In this document: piece by piece, positions 35,150 to 46,012 of the stretch
Numbering within the stretch: position 1 is the stretch's first letter
How the letters are laid out: every line of letters starts with the position of its first letter
DNA from: Abelmoschus esculentus
Lineage: Eukaryota > Streptophyta > Magnoliopsida > Malvales > Malvaceae
Direction of reading: 5' to 3'
Assembly: GCA_035048815.1 (NCBI GenBank)
Contig: JAUCBN010000035.1
Coordinates: 8,010,501-8,074,500, forward strand
Length of the DNA: 64,000 nucleotides
Position numbers and translations under genes: made by a program
Notes under the pieces: model-generated
The model's database searches: none
What the model saw: the letters and a program-made list of their open reading frames with translations, nothing else
What the model was told of the DNA's origin: nothing

Positions 35150-35258
35150 CTCCTTTAAATACAAAGGCAAGGGCAAGGGGTAATCATCTCTCATCCTTCA
35201 ATCTATCTTTAATCTTAAACATTCTTCTACATCTTCTACTCTACAACCCAAAACCTCG
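35150..35258 (+). promoter_or_regulatory. Promoter- and leader-like segment before the accessory ORF
   Basis: A TTTAAATA box near 35154 is followed by a ~70-base CT-rich leader (TCATCTCTCATCC, CTTCTACATCTTCTACTC) leading to the ATG at 35259. The pattern resembles a plant core promoter with a Y-patch and a short leader, inside an element with no other route to express this ORF except read-through. Function is inferred. Confidence 0.4.
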
Positions 35259-36180
35259 ATGGCAAACCAACCACAAAACGAGGTCGGAGCAGTAAGATTT
35301 AAAAGATTCTCCACACCAGAAGTCGAGCACGAATACCATCGTCTTTTCCAAAATCGACAAATATGGGAGGGACAAGGCTTTTACTACATAGGTGATGATG
35401 ATCTCGGGTTAGACAAATTCATTCTATCTAAGATCACCTTTCAAAGATGGAAAATATTTGTAAAACAACCTCCAACAGCAAACATTGAATGGGTATGGGA
35501 ATTCTACGCACACAGGTCAGTGGCGAAAAATCCATACACCTACCTCAGGGGAAGAGCAATACCTATATCAGATGTTGTTATCAATGCCTATTTCGGCCTT
35601 GACATCGAAACTGATGAACATGTTGCGTTCGAAGCCGCCTTGACGGTAGATGATTACGAAGAAATGAAAGCGGAACTCTATATGTCTAGAGCCGAATGGA
35701 ATACAGGAAAGCATCGTGGTTCTGTTAGCCGCAAAGACTTACAACCGGAAATCAAATTGTGGAACACATTTGTAAAAAGAAATCTACTGCCAACATCTCA
35801 TAACCAGACAGTAGATTGACCACATCTGGCACTAATTCAATCAATCATCCACAATCGAAGGATAGACGTAGGCCGCATCATCAGTGAGCAAATCTTTGAA
35901 TGCGCCACCAAGGAAAAAGGTATCCTTATCTTCCCTTGCTTAATTACCGCTTTGGGAAATTTAGAAAGGGTTGCGAACATGCCTTTGGACACCTACACAC
36001 CGAGACGTGTAGGCTAGACGAGGGAGATTTATATGAAAAGGATACAAGTGGAAGAAGCAGTTCCACAAGCTTTTATTCCTCCCACGGCCGATGGTGAGCC
36101 CGCCAAAGGCAGCAACCCAACAATCGCCAAAGCCAACCACCCAGCAAACACCGAACACTCGTCGCAAGCTGATAATCGAT
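35259..36180 (+). pseudogene. Putative plant transposon protein (PF20167-like) ORF, one stop
   Basis: Opens MANQPQNEVGAV and reads 186 codons to a TGA at 35817, then continues in the same family text (LALIQSIIHNRR, ISEQIFECATKEKGILIFPC) to about 36000 before frames decay. WVWEFYAHRSV, YLRGRAIPISDVVINAYFG and WNTFVKRNLLPTSHNQTVD are the conserved phrases of the plant transposon protein domain found near the 3' side of many gypsy elements. Its biochemical role is unknown. One stop codon separates the two halves, so it may be only lightly damaged. The Pfam name is from memory and should be checked. Confidence 0.7.
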
Positions 36181-36639
36181 AGTGATTCTAAGGATTCATT
36201 TGGATCCTCTACATCTTTCTAAGGGCGATACTTTTTCTTATTTTATCTTTTTCTTTTTTCTCTTTTATTTTCTTTTTTTTATTTATTTTCGTTTATTTTC
36301 GGTTATATCCATGTCCATGCATTGAGGACTATGCATCCCTTGAGTTTGGGGAAGCATTTTTCTATTTTGTAATATGTAAATGCAATGCATGAAAGTAATC
36401 GAAGTATATCATTAATGCTTTAAATCTTGTCATAGTTACTTAAGTATTATTGCAAAATTTTATTTAAAAGTCTATTGAATTTTATTGAAACTGCCTCGGT
36501 AGTGATACATTCTCCAGCCGCCGCAGTCTGCACCATTCACCAGACTTGAATTCCGAAGGTTTGCATAGTCTTAGTTGATTGTAAAAGTTCTTTTCTTTGA
36601 AAAGCAATAAGGACTTAGGCTTAGATTTTAAAGTAGAGG

Positions 36640-36790
36640 TTCCTATCACCGGCTCTAGTTAGTCTATAGAGGTGTCCATGACTGGCTCTAGGACTTAGAA
36701 TTCTCCCATTTACTAGAGGCGCCTATCATTGGCTCTAGCGAGAATATGCTAAACACTTGAGGTGCCCATGACCGGCTCAAGCAAGTATAA
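36640..36790 (+). repeat. Four degenerate tandem repeats with GGCTCTAG core
   Basis: Four units of about 35-60 bases: AGAGGTTCCTATCACCGGCT (about 36634), AGAGGTGTCCATGACTGGCT (about 36667), AGAGGCGCCTATCATTGGCT (about 36714) and TGAGGTGCCCATGACCGGCT (about 36759), each followed by CTAG or CAAG. They lie between the accessory ORF and the 3' LTR. Confidence 0.75.
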
Positions 36791-37090
36791 CTATATAATA
36801 ATATAATTATACATCAATTTAAGGGAGAAAGAAAGAGAACAAAGGAATCTTAGTCGAAAAGTCTTGAGATAAAAAAGGATTAGAACTTAGAAAATCAGCT
36901 TTGACACAACTACGCATACACACACTAAGACTTATAGTCCAATTTCGAGGAACACCTAGAACCAAGAAGAGGACGAGTCAAGAAAGGAATTCTTCCGTGG
37001 CAGGCAGGACGGTATATCGCTTTAAAATTCCCTACTTAAACATATCTTTTGCATTGCTTGAGGACAAACAATAGTTCGAGTTTGAGGGTG

Positions 37091-38387
37091 TGATGAGTGC
37101 CTAAAAGTCCTCAATTTTCACATCATTTCTCCACTCATTTAATGCTAATAAAGACAGAATTAAATGCAATAATAGTTATTTCTAATTATTTTCCATATCT
37201 CAGTATCCGAATACTATTTTTATGAATTTATCCATTATTTGGCATAAAACAGATATGGTTGATAGTTTTCTTTCTTAGATAGGAAACTAGATCACAGAAA
37301 GAGCGAAAGAAGAAAATAGATGCTGAATTGCAGATGAAGCATCCGTCACGGCAGCGTTTTGAAGACTGTCGCGGCAGCGTAAAAAGACGACAAGTGATAC
37401 TCAACAGAAAGAGAAAAAGATACTAAAAGACAAAGAGTAAAAGAAAAAAGACAACTCAGTTAGGAGGTCGAGCCCAATTCAAACAGCGGGAAGAGACAAT
37501 TTAGGAAATAAGATTTATTTAATATAATTTAATTAGGAATTAGATTTCTCTTCTATTTAGAACTCTTTCCTTGTATGGAAAGATCAACTTAGGACTTGAC
37601 CTATATAAGGCACTTATTAGGTTTAGGTTTGAGGGGAAGAAGTCGGTGTACACACATAACATATCCTTAGCCGCCGAACATAATATGTTCTAAACTCCCT
37701 TGGAGGTTTACATTGTTGTGGAGTAGATGGAGAGGAAGATTATATTGTTATTGATATTTATTACTGCAAAACTTATTTCATAGTTTATTCTTTTTGGGTA
37801 CTTAACTTTCTTTGCATATGAGCTCGAGATGATAAGTATGTGAAGAAATATCCATTTGCCTAATATTGGGAGAGCTAGGCTCATACAACGGGGATTTCAG
37901 CGACTAACAAGATGCATGTGAGGTTGTGATCTACCCTTGATTAATGCCGGGAGGTATCATCATGACACGGGGATTTCAATAGTTTTCTTCGCTTAGGGAT
38001 AAGGAAGAAACATATAAGGTTGCTCTATCGAACTATGAAAAGTTGAATTATCAATAAGGCATAACCCCGCCTAGGCGACTGCCGCGACCCTTTGTACGAT
38101 CCGCCGAGGCGACAATTCAACCTATTGCATTAATAAGTGGATTAATAATATAACTGGATTCTCCTCTACAAAGCATTCAATCTAGCCTTGTTCTTCTCAT
38201 TATTATCGTTCTATAATTTAATATAGTTTAATTAATGCAATTAAACCAATCCAATTATTTGTGTTTTTAATTTCCTAAGTGCAGTTATAAAAAGTAATAA
38301 AATCGACTCAGACTTCGTGGGATCTATATCTTAAATATTACAATCTGACAAAGGTGGAATTTAGTAAGGACTCCATAACCTCCATCA
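37091..38387 (+). repeat. 3' LTR of the family-A element, complete
   Basis: A 1297-bp LTR, TGATGAGTGCC to CCTCCATCA, followed directly by the right GTATC duplication. TATA-like CTATATAAGG is at 37611-37620. The GC-rich CCGCCTAGGCG and CCGCCGAGGCG pair lies at about 38067-38112. This is the reference copy for family A. Confidence 0.9.
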
Positions 38388-38392
38388 GTATC

Positions 38393-39235
38393 ATATATTA
38401 CATTGTTATTGACTACCTCACTAGGCCATATAAACCGAACACATCTCATTTCTATTCATTTTAGGTTAAAGGATAAAAGAATCAAGGATCGGGATAAGAA
38501 CAAATTTTATAACTCACAAGCTTAGCTAATGTAATGCTTTCTACATTCCTAAACTCCTAATATGATGATATAGTTGTTAAACACGTGTTAAATAACTATT
38601 TTAATTTGTAAATTGATCGATATAAAAAGGAATTTAAATTATGCATGTTCTGACTTTTAATAAGTATAATTACATCGTGTAGTAAACATAATTGACACTT
38701 AAAAAGTTAAATATAAATGAATTTCGATAGCTATAAAATTTAATATAGGCAAAATATATATTAGTAAGTTGTCTGTAAAATTTTACAAACATTGAATAAC
38801 GTTTACGTAATTAAAATGAATAAAAATCTAGATAAAAAATATCATTGTAAAACAAGATATATTAATATGGATAGAGGCGTATCAATATGAGTGTGTATTA
38901 TTGGACGAAATTATTAAAACATATCGATATTGGTTGGGGTGTATCAATATGTATTTTTACCACTGGTATCTGAATATTGAATGGGGTATAGGTATGGAGG
39001 AGGAACATAAGAATCCCTATATGCATCAAAACTCGATAAAGATATAATTAACATATATTAAGTACAACATTACTAGAATTTGAATATTACATCGCGTATC
39101 GATATGGCATGGCCTGTACTAATACTTACCTTTAATTGCAATAGTAATAGTGACCAGACGTACTAGTATGAACTCTCGAGTATCGATATCGATACAAATT
39201 AGTTAAAATATGTGACTTACCCCATCGTTACCATT
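38393..39235. repeat. Spacer, then a decayed TATCGATAC-type tract (family-C-like)
   Basis: 38393-38860 is AT-rich with no feature recognised. From about 38865 to 39200 phrases such as ATATCGATATTGG, CGTATCGATATGG and GTATCGATATCGATAC recur, as in family-C LTRs. It may be a family-C remnant in plus orientation into which the reverse family-C element to its right was inserted or recombined. Boundaries are unclear. Confidence 0.45.
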
Positions 39236-40009
39236 TTCACCCTCCATTAACTTCTTTTCTGAAAATACAAGAAATAAGGTAGCACATCAGGATTTCTAGT
39301 CTTGCAAGTACAACTCAAATTTAGGGACTTGTATTCGCTATACACCTTACCACAACCACTATACCACCCCATGGTTTCCTAGAACCGACTCAACTTAAGC
39401 TCTGATACTACTAAATGTAATACCCCGATCCTGATCTGGAGCTGAAGTGTCACATTTGGGTCACCCAAAACCCAACCCATCTAAATTCTTTTAAAAGAAC
39501 ATGTACAAGAGCCTTAAATTGTCACATTTCATAAATCCACATAGATAAAAATAAAATATAATAAAGTGTCTACAAAACAAGAGGTCCTTCTTAAAATACA
39601 TTATACGACTCAAATAAAATCCAAAGTAAAGATACAAACTTGATATGTAGTAAGGTCCTATGAATACATTAAGTCCAAACTAAAGATCAAGTATTGTACT
39701 CTTTAAACGACTCTGGTGATGGGAAATCCTCATCGATGTGCTCCTCCAAAGCTATATGTCCCCTACACAATGGAAAAACCACAATTCCACACAGTGAGCT
39801 AACAAGCTCAGTGGTACATTTATACTCTATTACAATTCATGAATATCATAAAACGAGTAAGCGAGATAAGATAGTCAAAAGTGCACAGAAAAGCTTCTAA
39901 CTAAGGTTTATCAACTATTCTACCTCAGCTAATGTTCTTAAGTTAAAAAAATATTCTCAATACAGTTACATATAGAAAGTTCACATGCCTTATCAGGCTT
40001 ATCTATTTG

Positions 40010-40460
40010 GTCTCACATAGTCCATCGAGTTACATCGAGATCATACAACCCATCGAGATATAGGTACCTTACCCCACTCACTCAACTTTAGGGTATTAAG
40101 TTCATTAACCACTAATAACATAACATATACACATGCATGCAACATTCATAACTATTGGCCAAGCGTAGCCCTACTATACTCGTGCTCACATAGTCATTAG
40201 GTTGGACCATATCTGAATCAACATACCCACAAATACGTCCGGGACATACTTAGATCAACATAGCAACAAGTAGTCAAATTCTGAGGTCACACAACCCATT
40301 AGGTTACTTGAGTTAACATAGACCATCGAGTTGCTTGATGCTTACACAACCCATCAAGTTATATTCCTTATCCAGATCAACATAGCCATGGATAGTTTCA
40401 AACCGTATCCAGATCACATAGCCCGTGGAAATGTCGGACGTACTCGCTCACACAGCCTAA
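40010..40460 (-). repeat. Degenerate subrepeats with CCATCGAG core in family-C LTR
   Basis: Phrases of the form CACATAGTCCATCGAG, CATACAACCCATCGAG, ACATAGACCATCGAG, CACACAACCCATTAGG and CACAACCCATCAAG recur at irregular 25-70 base spacing. They appear to correspond to the subrepeats at 12640-12835 in the plus-oriented family-C copy. Confidence 0.55.
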
Positions 40461-40899
40461 AGTACATGTCTCCTTAACTAAGTGTCCATGCATTGACTCT
40501 AGGATATCCGAATTTCCTTTACCAAGACATACAAGTAATTCATGCTCCACTAGCATCCACACATATCATTAAGCATATAACTCAACAACTAATCAATCCA
40601 TCTCTCATAAATAGATTGGAAGCATAAAGCCACTAGGTCACTTACATAATCCTCTTTAGGTTATTCCATTATACAAAGCACCTCAAGGTATTTTCCGATC
40701 CACCACGAATCCTTAGGGAGCATAATAATATTAAGCCAATTATTGTTTATTGATCTATTAATCATATAATTTCATATGTTGGGATATTAAACGCAGTTCA
40801 TTAGTTTTATAGTTTATTTTACACCCTTAGAGACCTATTAAAGCCTTTATCTTGAATTATAGAACCCCTGATTGAAAGTGTAAATTTTAAGGCAGATTA

Positions 40900-41440
40900 C
40901 ATAGGGTTATCGATACGTCTATAGGACGGTATTGAAACGCTGACCAGTATTGATACGCTCCCCCTGTGTATCAATACGCTAGAACGATGGCTTTAGGCTA
41001 AAGGAAACCTAGCTATATCGATACGCCTACATGGAGTATCGATACGCATCTTGTTTCAATATGCCCTCAAAGAGGTATCGAAACGATTTGCCATGGAAGA
41101 TTTGGTATCGAAACACAGGTAGGGCGTTCCGAAACGCTTGTCTTACTCACCCTTGTTTTCTATCTAGGGTATCGATACGCCTTCCGAGGGTATCGATACG
41201 CTAAGAAAATCAGCCTTACCCAGTTCACGAGTTAACTACTCTTATCGATACACCTACTCAGGGTATCGATACACCACACGATATCGATACACCTTACATG
41301 GGGTATTGATACCAAAACTTACTAGAATTTGGCGTATCTAAACACGAGATAGCCGTTTTGATATGCCTACTTTCTATGCCTTTATTTTACCTTCAAGATA
41401 CCGATACACTCTCCTCGTATATTGATACGTCTGCACGAAC
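40900..41440 (-). repeat. TATCGATAC palindrome tract, pairs with 21-bp spacing
   Basis: GTATCGATAC is a perfect 10-bp palindrome. Exact TATCGATAC copies start at 41016, 41037, 41170, 41191, 41243, 41264 and 41282. Three pairs (41016/41037, 41170/41191, 41243/41264) have exactly 21-bp spacing. Near matches (TATTGATAC, TATCAATAC, TACCGATAC) extend the pattern from ~40905 to 41430, several again in 21-bp pairs. The spacer resembles GCCTNCNNNGGG in two pairs. Confidence 0.9.
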
Positions 41441-42218
41441 TTGTAGATCTAATTCTGAAAATCCCCAAGAAACTTCACCTATTATTCATGGTTAATTTCC
41501 AAATCGATTCTACAAGTTAAAGGAATCTTAAAAGATGATTTCCGAACGGTTTTTCATCAATTCAACACTTAATACGAATTCTACCATTTCTAGGGTTCTA
41601 AGGTCTTCAAGCACCCATCTCAAGCAATCTATAACTAACAATCAAGCAATACAAGCATTTTATGAGGCACATGAAATGTAATGACCTCAAACAACAAACC
41701 CGAATTTGATCTTCCTTCAAGATTTTCCCCCTCCAAGCTTTGTTCTTGAGCTTCAAATTCCCTCTTCCACCAAAACAAAAGATGATCACCTTGATAAGAA
41801 GATCTCGAGCTATTGATCAACTTTGTCTTAATGCCCAAAATGAGATTTCCACTCAAAACTAACAAGATTCCAATTTTATCTTGTTTGAAGAAAAGGAAGA
41901 TAGAGATGGAGGAGAGATGAAAACTTTTAAGATATCCCCTTATTTCCTCCCTTTTACCTAAAATAAAAAAGGTATCATCTTTTTTCTCCTTTGAGGGGTA
42001 ATTACTCAATTACTCCCTCTTACCTCTTCCCTTATCCAAAACAGCTTATAAGCCAAAACCAACAAGAAGGCCCACAATAACCCAAAAGGTCCTACAAGAC
42101 AAAATCGAGGCCCATCATGATCCAACACGATCCCACAAGTTCTACACGAAACCCAATTTGACGATCCAAGGCTCGAGTCAACGCTCAATGTTGACCTAGA
42201 AAAACTGGGTCGTTACGA

Positions 42219-42843
42219 TAAGACCCTAGTCTCACTCACTTGTAAAATATAATGGTTACAATTTTTTCTCTATGATTTATGACTTCAATTTTCTATTATC
42301 AATATATTTGTGATAAATTATCTACAATTAAAATTACAGAAAATTTTGTTTATCATAACAAACAAAACATATAGAGATTGATTATCACTTTATTTAAAAA
42401 ATATTTAAAGATATTTCATCACACTCTTATCAGTTTTAAATCACAACCAATTTGCTGATTGTTTTATAAAATCCCTTCTTCCTGCTTCTTTTCTAGATTT
42501 GATATCAAAATTGGGCATCCATAACTTGTATGCTCTAATTTGAAGGGCTAACAGATTTTACTCTTTTATAGGATACAATCTTTTTTATAGGATGCAATCT
42601 TTTTTTACGATGCAACCTCTTTTACTTTTCTGTTATAGTATGTTTAGGTAGTTAAAAATAGTTAGTAACAAATATCATTTTTTTAATATTATAAATAAAT
42701 TATATTACTTAATTGTAAATAATAATAAGAATACAAAGAGTTTTTCTTTTATCGTTCTATAGTCTTTAATATTACTAAAAATGTTTTTTCAGTCTATAGA
42801 AATCCCAAAACCAGATTTGTTAATTCTTGAGGATGGTTTATTA
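42219..42843. other. Spacer between family-C LTR and nested block
   Basis: Holds the copia pol tail (42439-42543), three tandem ~20-bp phrases after it and AT-rich DNA. It ends in TATTA (42839-42843), the left duplication of the outer element. Confidence 0.5.
42439..42543 (+). pseudogene. C-terminal end of a copia pol
   Basis: Thirty-four codons ending in TGA: NHNQFADCFIKSLLP followed by LISKLGIHNLYA. This is the usual last stretch of Ty1/copia RNase H (LADIFTKPL...LGxxD). No upstream pol was recognised, so only the tail survives. Just downstream (about 42555-42625) a short TATAGGATGCAATCTTTTT phrase is repeated about three times. The remnant lies in the host DNA left of the large nested block. 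Confidence 0.7.
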
Positions 42844-42909
42844 TGTTAGAAAAATAGTGAGAAATGGACAATTTTGAGTCATATTTTGAAGAAGTCACGA
42901 CGTAAAAAA

Positions 42910-44763
42910 TGTAACCCCTTAGACTAGACCCAAAAAAATAGGTCGAATTCAAAAAGTCATGTTTGAAAACTTTATCCTCAAGAAAATATATTTTAAAAAT
43001 TATAATTTTATTTAAAATAAAAACATAATAATTTAATAAATATCTTATAATAAATAAAATACTTAAATATTATAATAAAAATTTTGAATATTTATATAAA
43101 AATCTCTGAAATAAAATCATATTAAAATATTACTTAAATAATCTGAAAACATAAATATCTCAAAAACATTAAAGTTTCCAAAATAATAACCTGAATATCT
43201 AAAAATAGTTTTGCAATGTTCAATAAAATAACCGAATAAAATCTAAAATCCTCCAAATACTACATCCCTAAAGTTCAAAGATCTGTAAGAGGAAACTAAG
43301 AGGGAGTAAGCTAAAGAGCTTAGTGTGTTTCTATGGTGTAGATAAAAACAATAAAACATGGTTTATAAATTTTTTTCAAGAGTAATATTTCCAAAACTAA
43401 AATACTGTTAACATAAATAATTTTCTCGAGAGTAAAATTTTGGAAAAATGCAAATCATGATGTATGAATGATATTATACACACAACAAATATTCAAACTA
43501 CAACGTCACCAGTCCGAGTGGAGGAGTTTCCCAAAATCCTCACCTACAACGTCACCAATCTAAGAGTGGTCTTAAGGCTTTCGGAAGATTGTCATGACTT
43601 CCTCCATACACAATCTCACCCTATGCACACAATATGACGTAACATGATTTAAAAATCCAAAAACAATCATAATTCAAACGAAACCACAATTTTTCAAAAA
43701 TCTCAATTTTTCTAAAAACACAAATTTATAGGATATAAAAGTCATATTTACTCTCAAAAGTGTGAGATCTTAAATCTGAAAATTTTCATATATTTCTCAA
43801 ATCATAATGACATGTATGCATGGTAACACAAGTGCACAATCAGAGTCACAATACAAAAATTAGACATCCTAACAAACCACGAGTATTTTTCAAAACACAA
43901 AATATTAAGCATGTCACAAAAAAATATATTTTTCAAAAAAACACATATAGCACCAATAGGAGAACATACCTTATCCAAAGCGACTCAATCTACTGAATAA
44001 CGTGGTTTTGGAACTCCAATAGAATTAAAAACTGAAAACATATGCTTTAGAGAATCTTGATGGAAGAAAATAATATTAGTTTTCTCTTAAACCATAATAT
44101 GTATTTATAGAGAAAAATAACTAATTCCAATTAGAATTATAATTCTATTAGATAAAAATATAAATATAATAAATATTAATTAAAGGGTTGTAGAATTTTA
44201 AAGGGATTTCTTTTCTTCATATGAGACTTTATATAATATATATATATATAATATATAATATTAAATAAAAATTTTTAATAAAATAATATTTATAATAAAA
44301 TAATATTTTTAATAAAAATGATTATAGAAAAACTTTTAAAAAATTAATTAATCCCAGTGAAAAAAATTCAATTTAAAAAAATTGGTTATCGAAGAATTAT
44401 CAAATTTCAAAATATATATTATAATAATAAAATAATAAAATAATTTTTATTTAAATAATAAATAAAAATATAAATATAAATCACGTTGAAAAATAAAAAT
44501 ATTTAGAAAAATGGGTAAATCACAAATTTAGCCATCAATCTCTTTAGGATTTTCAAAATATCACTTTAAACTTTTAACTTTAAATTCACATTTGAACCTT
44601 TCAAAACTTTACAGTCTTATAAAAAATCCCTTAAATTAAGAAAATCAATTTTAAAACCTAAAAAAATAGGTTTTCAGAAATTAGGAACATTAAAACTATG
44701 ATTTTTAATTTGGGATTTCAAAATTAGGGTTTTAAAATTAGGAATAATTTTAGGGGTGTTACA
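42910..44763 (-). repeat. LTR of the non-autonomous gypsy derivative (its 3' LTR)
   Basis: 1854 bp. Aligns along its full length with 46013-47804, including the CTACAACGTCACCA phrases at about 43499 and 43548 and a TATATAATATATATA run near 44232. Confidence 0.88.
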
Positions 44764-45089
44764 ATTCTCTCACCCTCAAAAGAAATTTTATCCTCAAAAG
44801 TGAAAAATTTTCAAAAACACAGATATTTAGAGAGAAACTTAAAAGGGCATTTAACATTAGGTAACGTAGAACGACAAAGAGTTGGTACTAGAGTCTATTA
44901 ACAAAGAGAGGTTCTGATTTAAAAATCTCAACAGAGAGGTTTTGATTTAAAATTTATAGGAATGGGTATGATTACGATCAATTGTTAATTAAAAGATCCT
45001 ATGAGGTGATATAGTAATCTATCAACAAAAGGTAGTAACCTAGAATAAAATTTGGTACGGGAATCTAAAATTTAAAATACATTAAAAAA

Positions 45090-45854
45090 GGCATAAAGAT
45101 AATGTTAACCCTTAACGTTTATATTTTTGGCCCTTATTCTTTTTTTTGGATAAATTTACCCCTTAACCTATATCTTTTTAACAATAGTTTATTTTTTAAC
45201 TATAATGATAATTGGACCGTTAAAAATCTAACAATAATGACATGTCATATGGATATGATAACATATTTTAAATGATATGGCATCTTTCTAACCTATCAAA
45301 TAAATAAATATATATATAATATAATTTTATTCCAATATAAAGTATAAAATAATTAAAATTTAAATAAAATTTTAAAAATTAATTAATTCTAAAATAAAAG
45401 GCTATTAAACATTTTCAACCCTAACTATGATAGAATCAAAGCCCTATCTTAAAAAAATATGAACACAATTCAAAATTAATTAATTTTTTAGGTAGAATTT
45501 TAATTCTATCGTAGTTAGGATTAATAATGTTTAATAGTATCTTATTTTATAATTAATTAATTTTTTAATATTTTATTTGAATTTTAATTGTTTTATATTT
45601 TATATTAGAATAAAATTATATTCTATATATATATGTATTTGATATGTTAGATTTCATGTTATTTAAAATATATTATCATATCATATAATAAGTCATCACT
45701 GTTAGATTTGTAACGGTCCAGTTACCATGGTGTTAAAAAATACGTTATTTGTCAAAAAGATATAGGTTAATGGCTAAATTTATCCCAAAAAAGAATAAGG
45801 GTCAAAACGAGACAAAAATTATAAACGTTAAGGGTTAAAATTATCTTTATGCCA
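45090..45854. repeat. 765-bp foldback element (long inverted repeat)
   Basis: The left half reads GGCATAAAGATAATGTTAAC, then AACCTATATCTTTTT, TGGACCGTT and CCTAACTATGATAGAAT. The right half, reverse-complemented, reads the same phrases in the same order, up to a short loop near 45475. Each arm is roughly 380 bases with scattered differences. Flanks ATTAAAAAA (45081-45089) and ATAAAAAAA (45855-45863) match 8 of 9, which fits Mutator-type 9-bp duplications, and the long terminal repeats starting with G fit too. No transposase. Confidence 0.85.
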
Positions 45855-46012
45855 TAAAAAAATAATAATGTAAACTTTAAATAAAATCATAATAGTTTTT
45901 TTTTGAAAATCCCCTTTTATCCCAAAATATTTAAATACATATAGAAAAAATATTTTAAAAATAATTGTTGTGAATCGCACAGTCTGTTGAACTTAACTTT
46001 GACACCAATAAA

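Larger units (their letters stand above)
33191..38387 (+). mobile_element. Family-A gypsy element (Tat/Athila-like), internally deleted, GTATC duplication
   Basis: The only family-A copy with internal sequence. GTATC lies at both 33186-33190 and 38388-38392. Layout: truncated 5' LTR (33191-33727), gag tail and aspartic protease (to ~34830), promoter-like spacer, a plant-transposon-protein ORF (35259-36180), short tandem repeats (36640-36790), purine-rich TTTGAGGGTG (about 37081-37090), full 3' LTR (37091-38387). RT, RNase H and integrase are absent. The retained protease text and accessory ORF place it with Tat/Athila-type non-chromoviral gypsy elements. LTR divergence over the shared 535 bases is roughly 6% by eye. 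Confidence 0.9.
39236..42218 (-). mobile_element. Family-C LTR with primer-binding site and leader (reverse)
   Basis: On the minus strand the LTR runs from about 42218 (GTAACGACCCAG) to 39416 (GGGGTATTACA), about 2.8 kb. Immediately after it, TAGTATCAGAGC (39399-39410) matches the initiator-tRNA primer-binding site with one mismatch, and a leader region continues to ~39240 before the element breaks off. So this is a 5' LTR plus the start of the internal region. Very long LTRs with GTAAC...TTACA ends fit Ty3/gypsy. Its U3 contains the palindrome tract at 40900-41440. No coding sequence remains. Confidence 0.75.

Noticed and set aside
40900..41440. TATCGATAC tract as a CRISPR array or satellite
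   Set aside because: Units are short palindromes with irregular pair-to-pair spacing and no constant repeat-spacer structure; this is plant nuclear DNA within an LTR.
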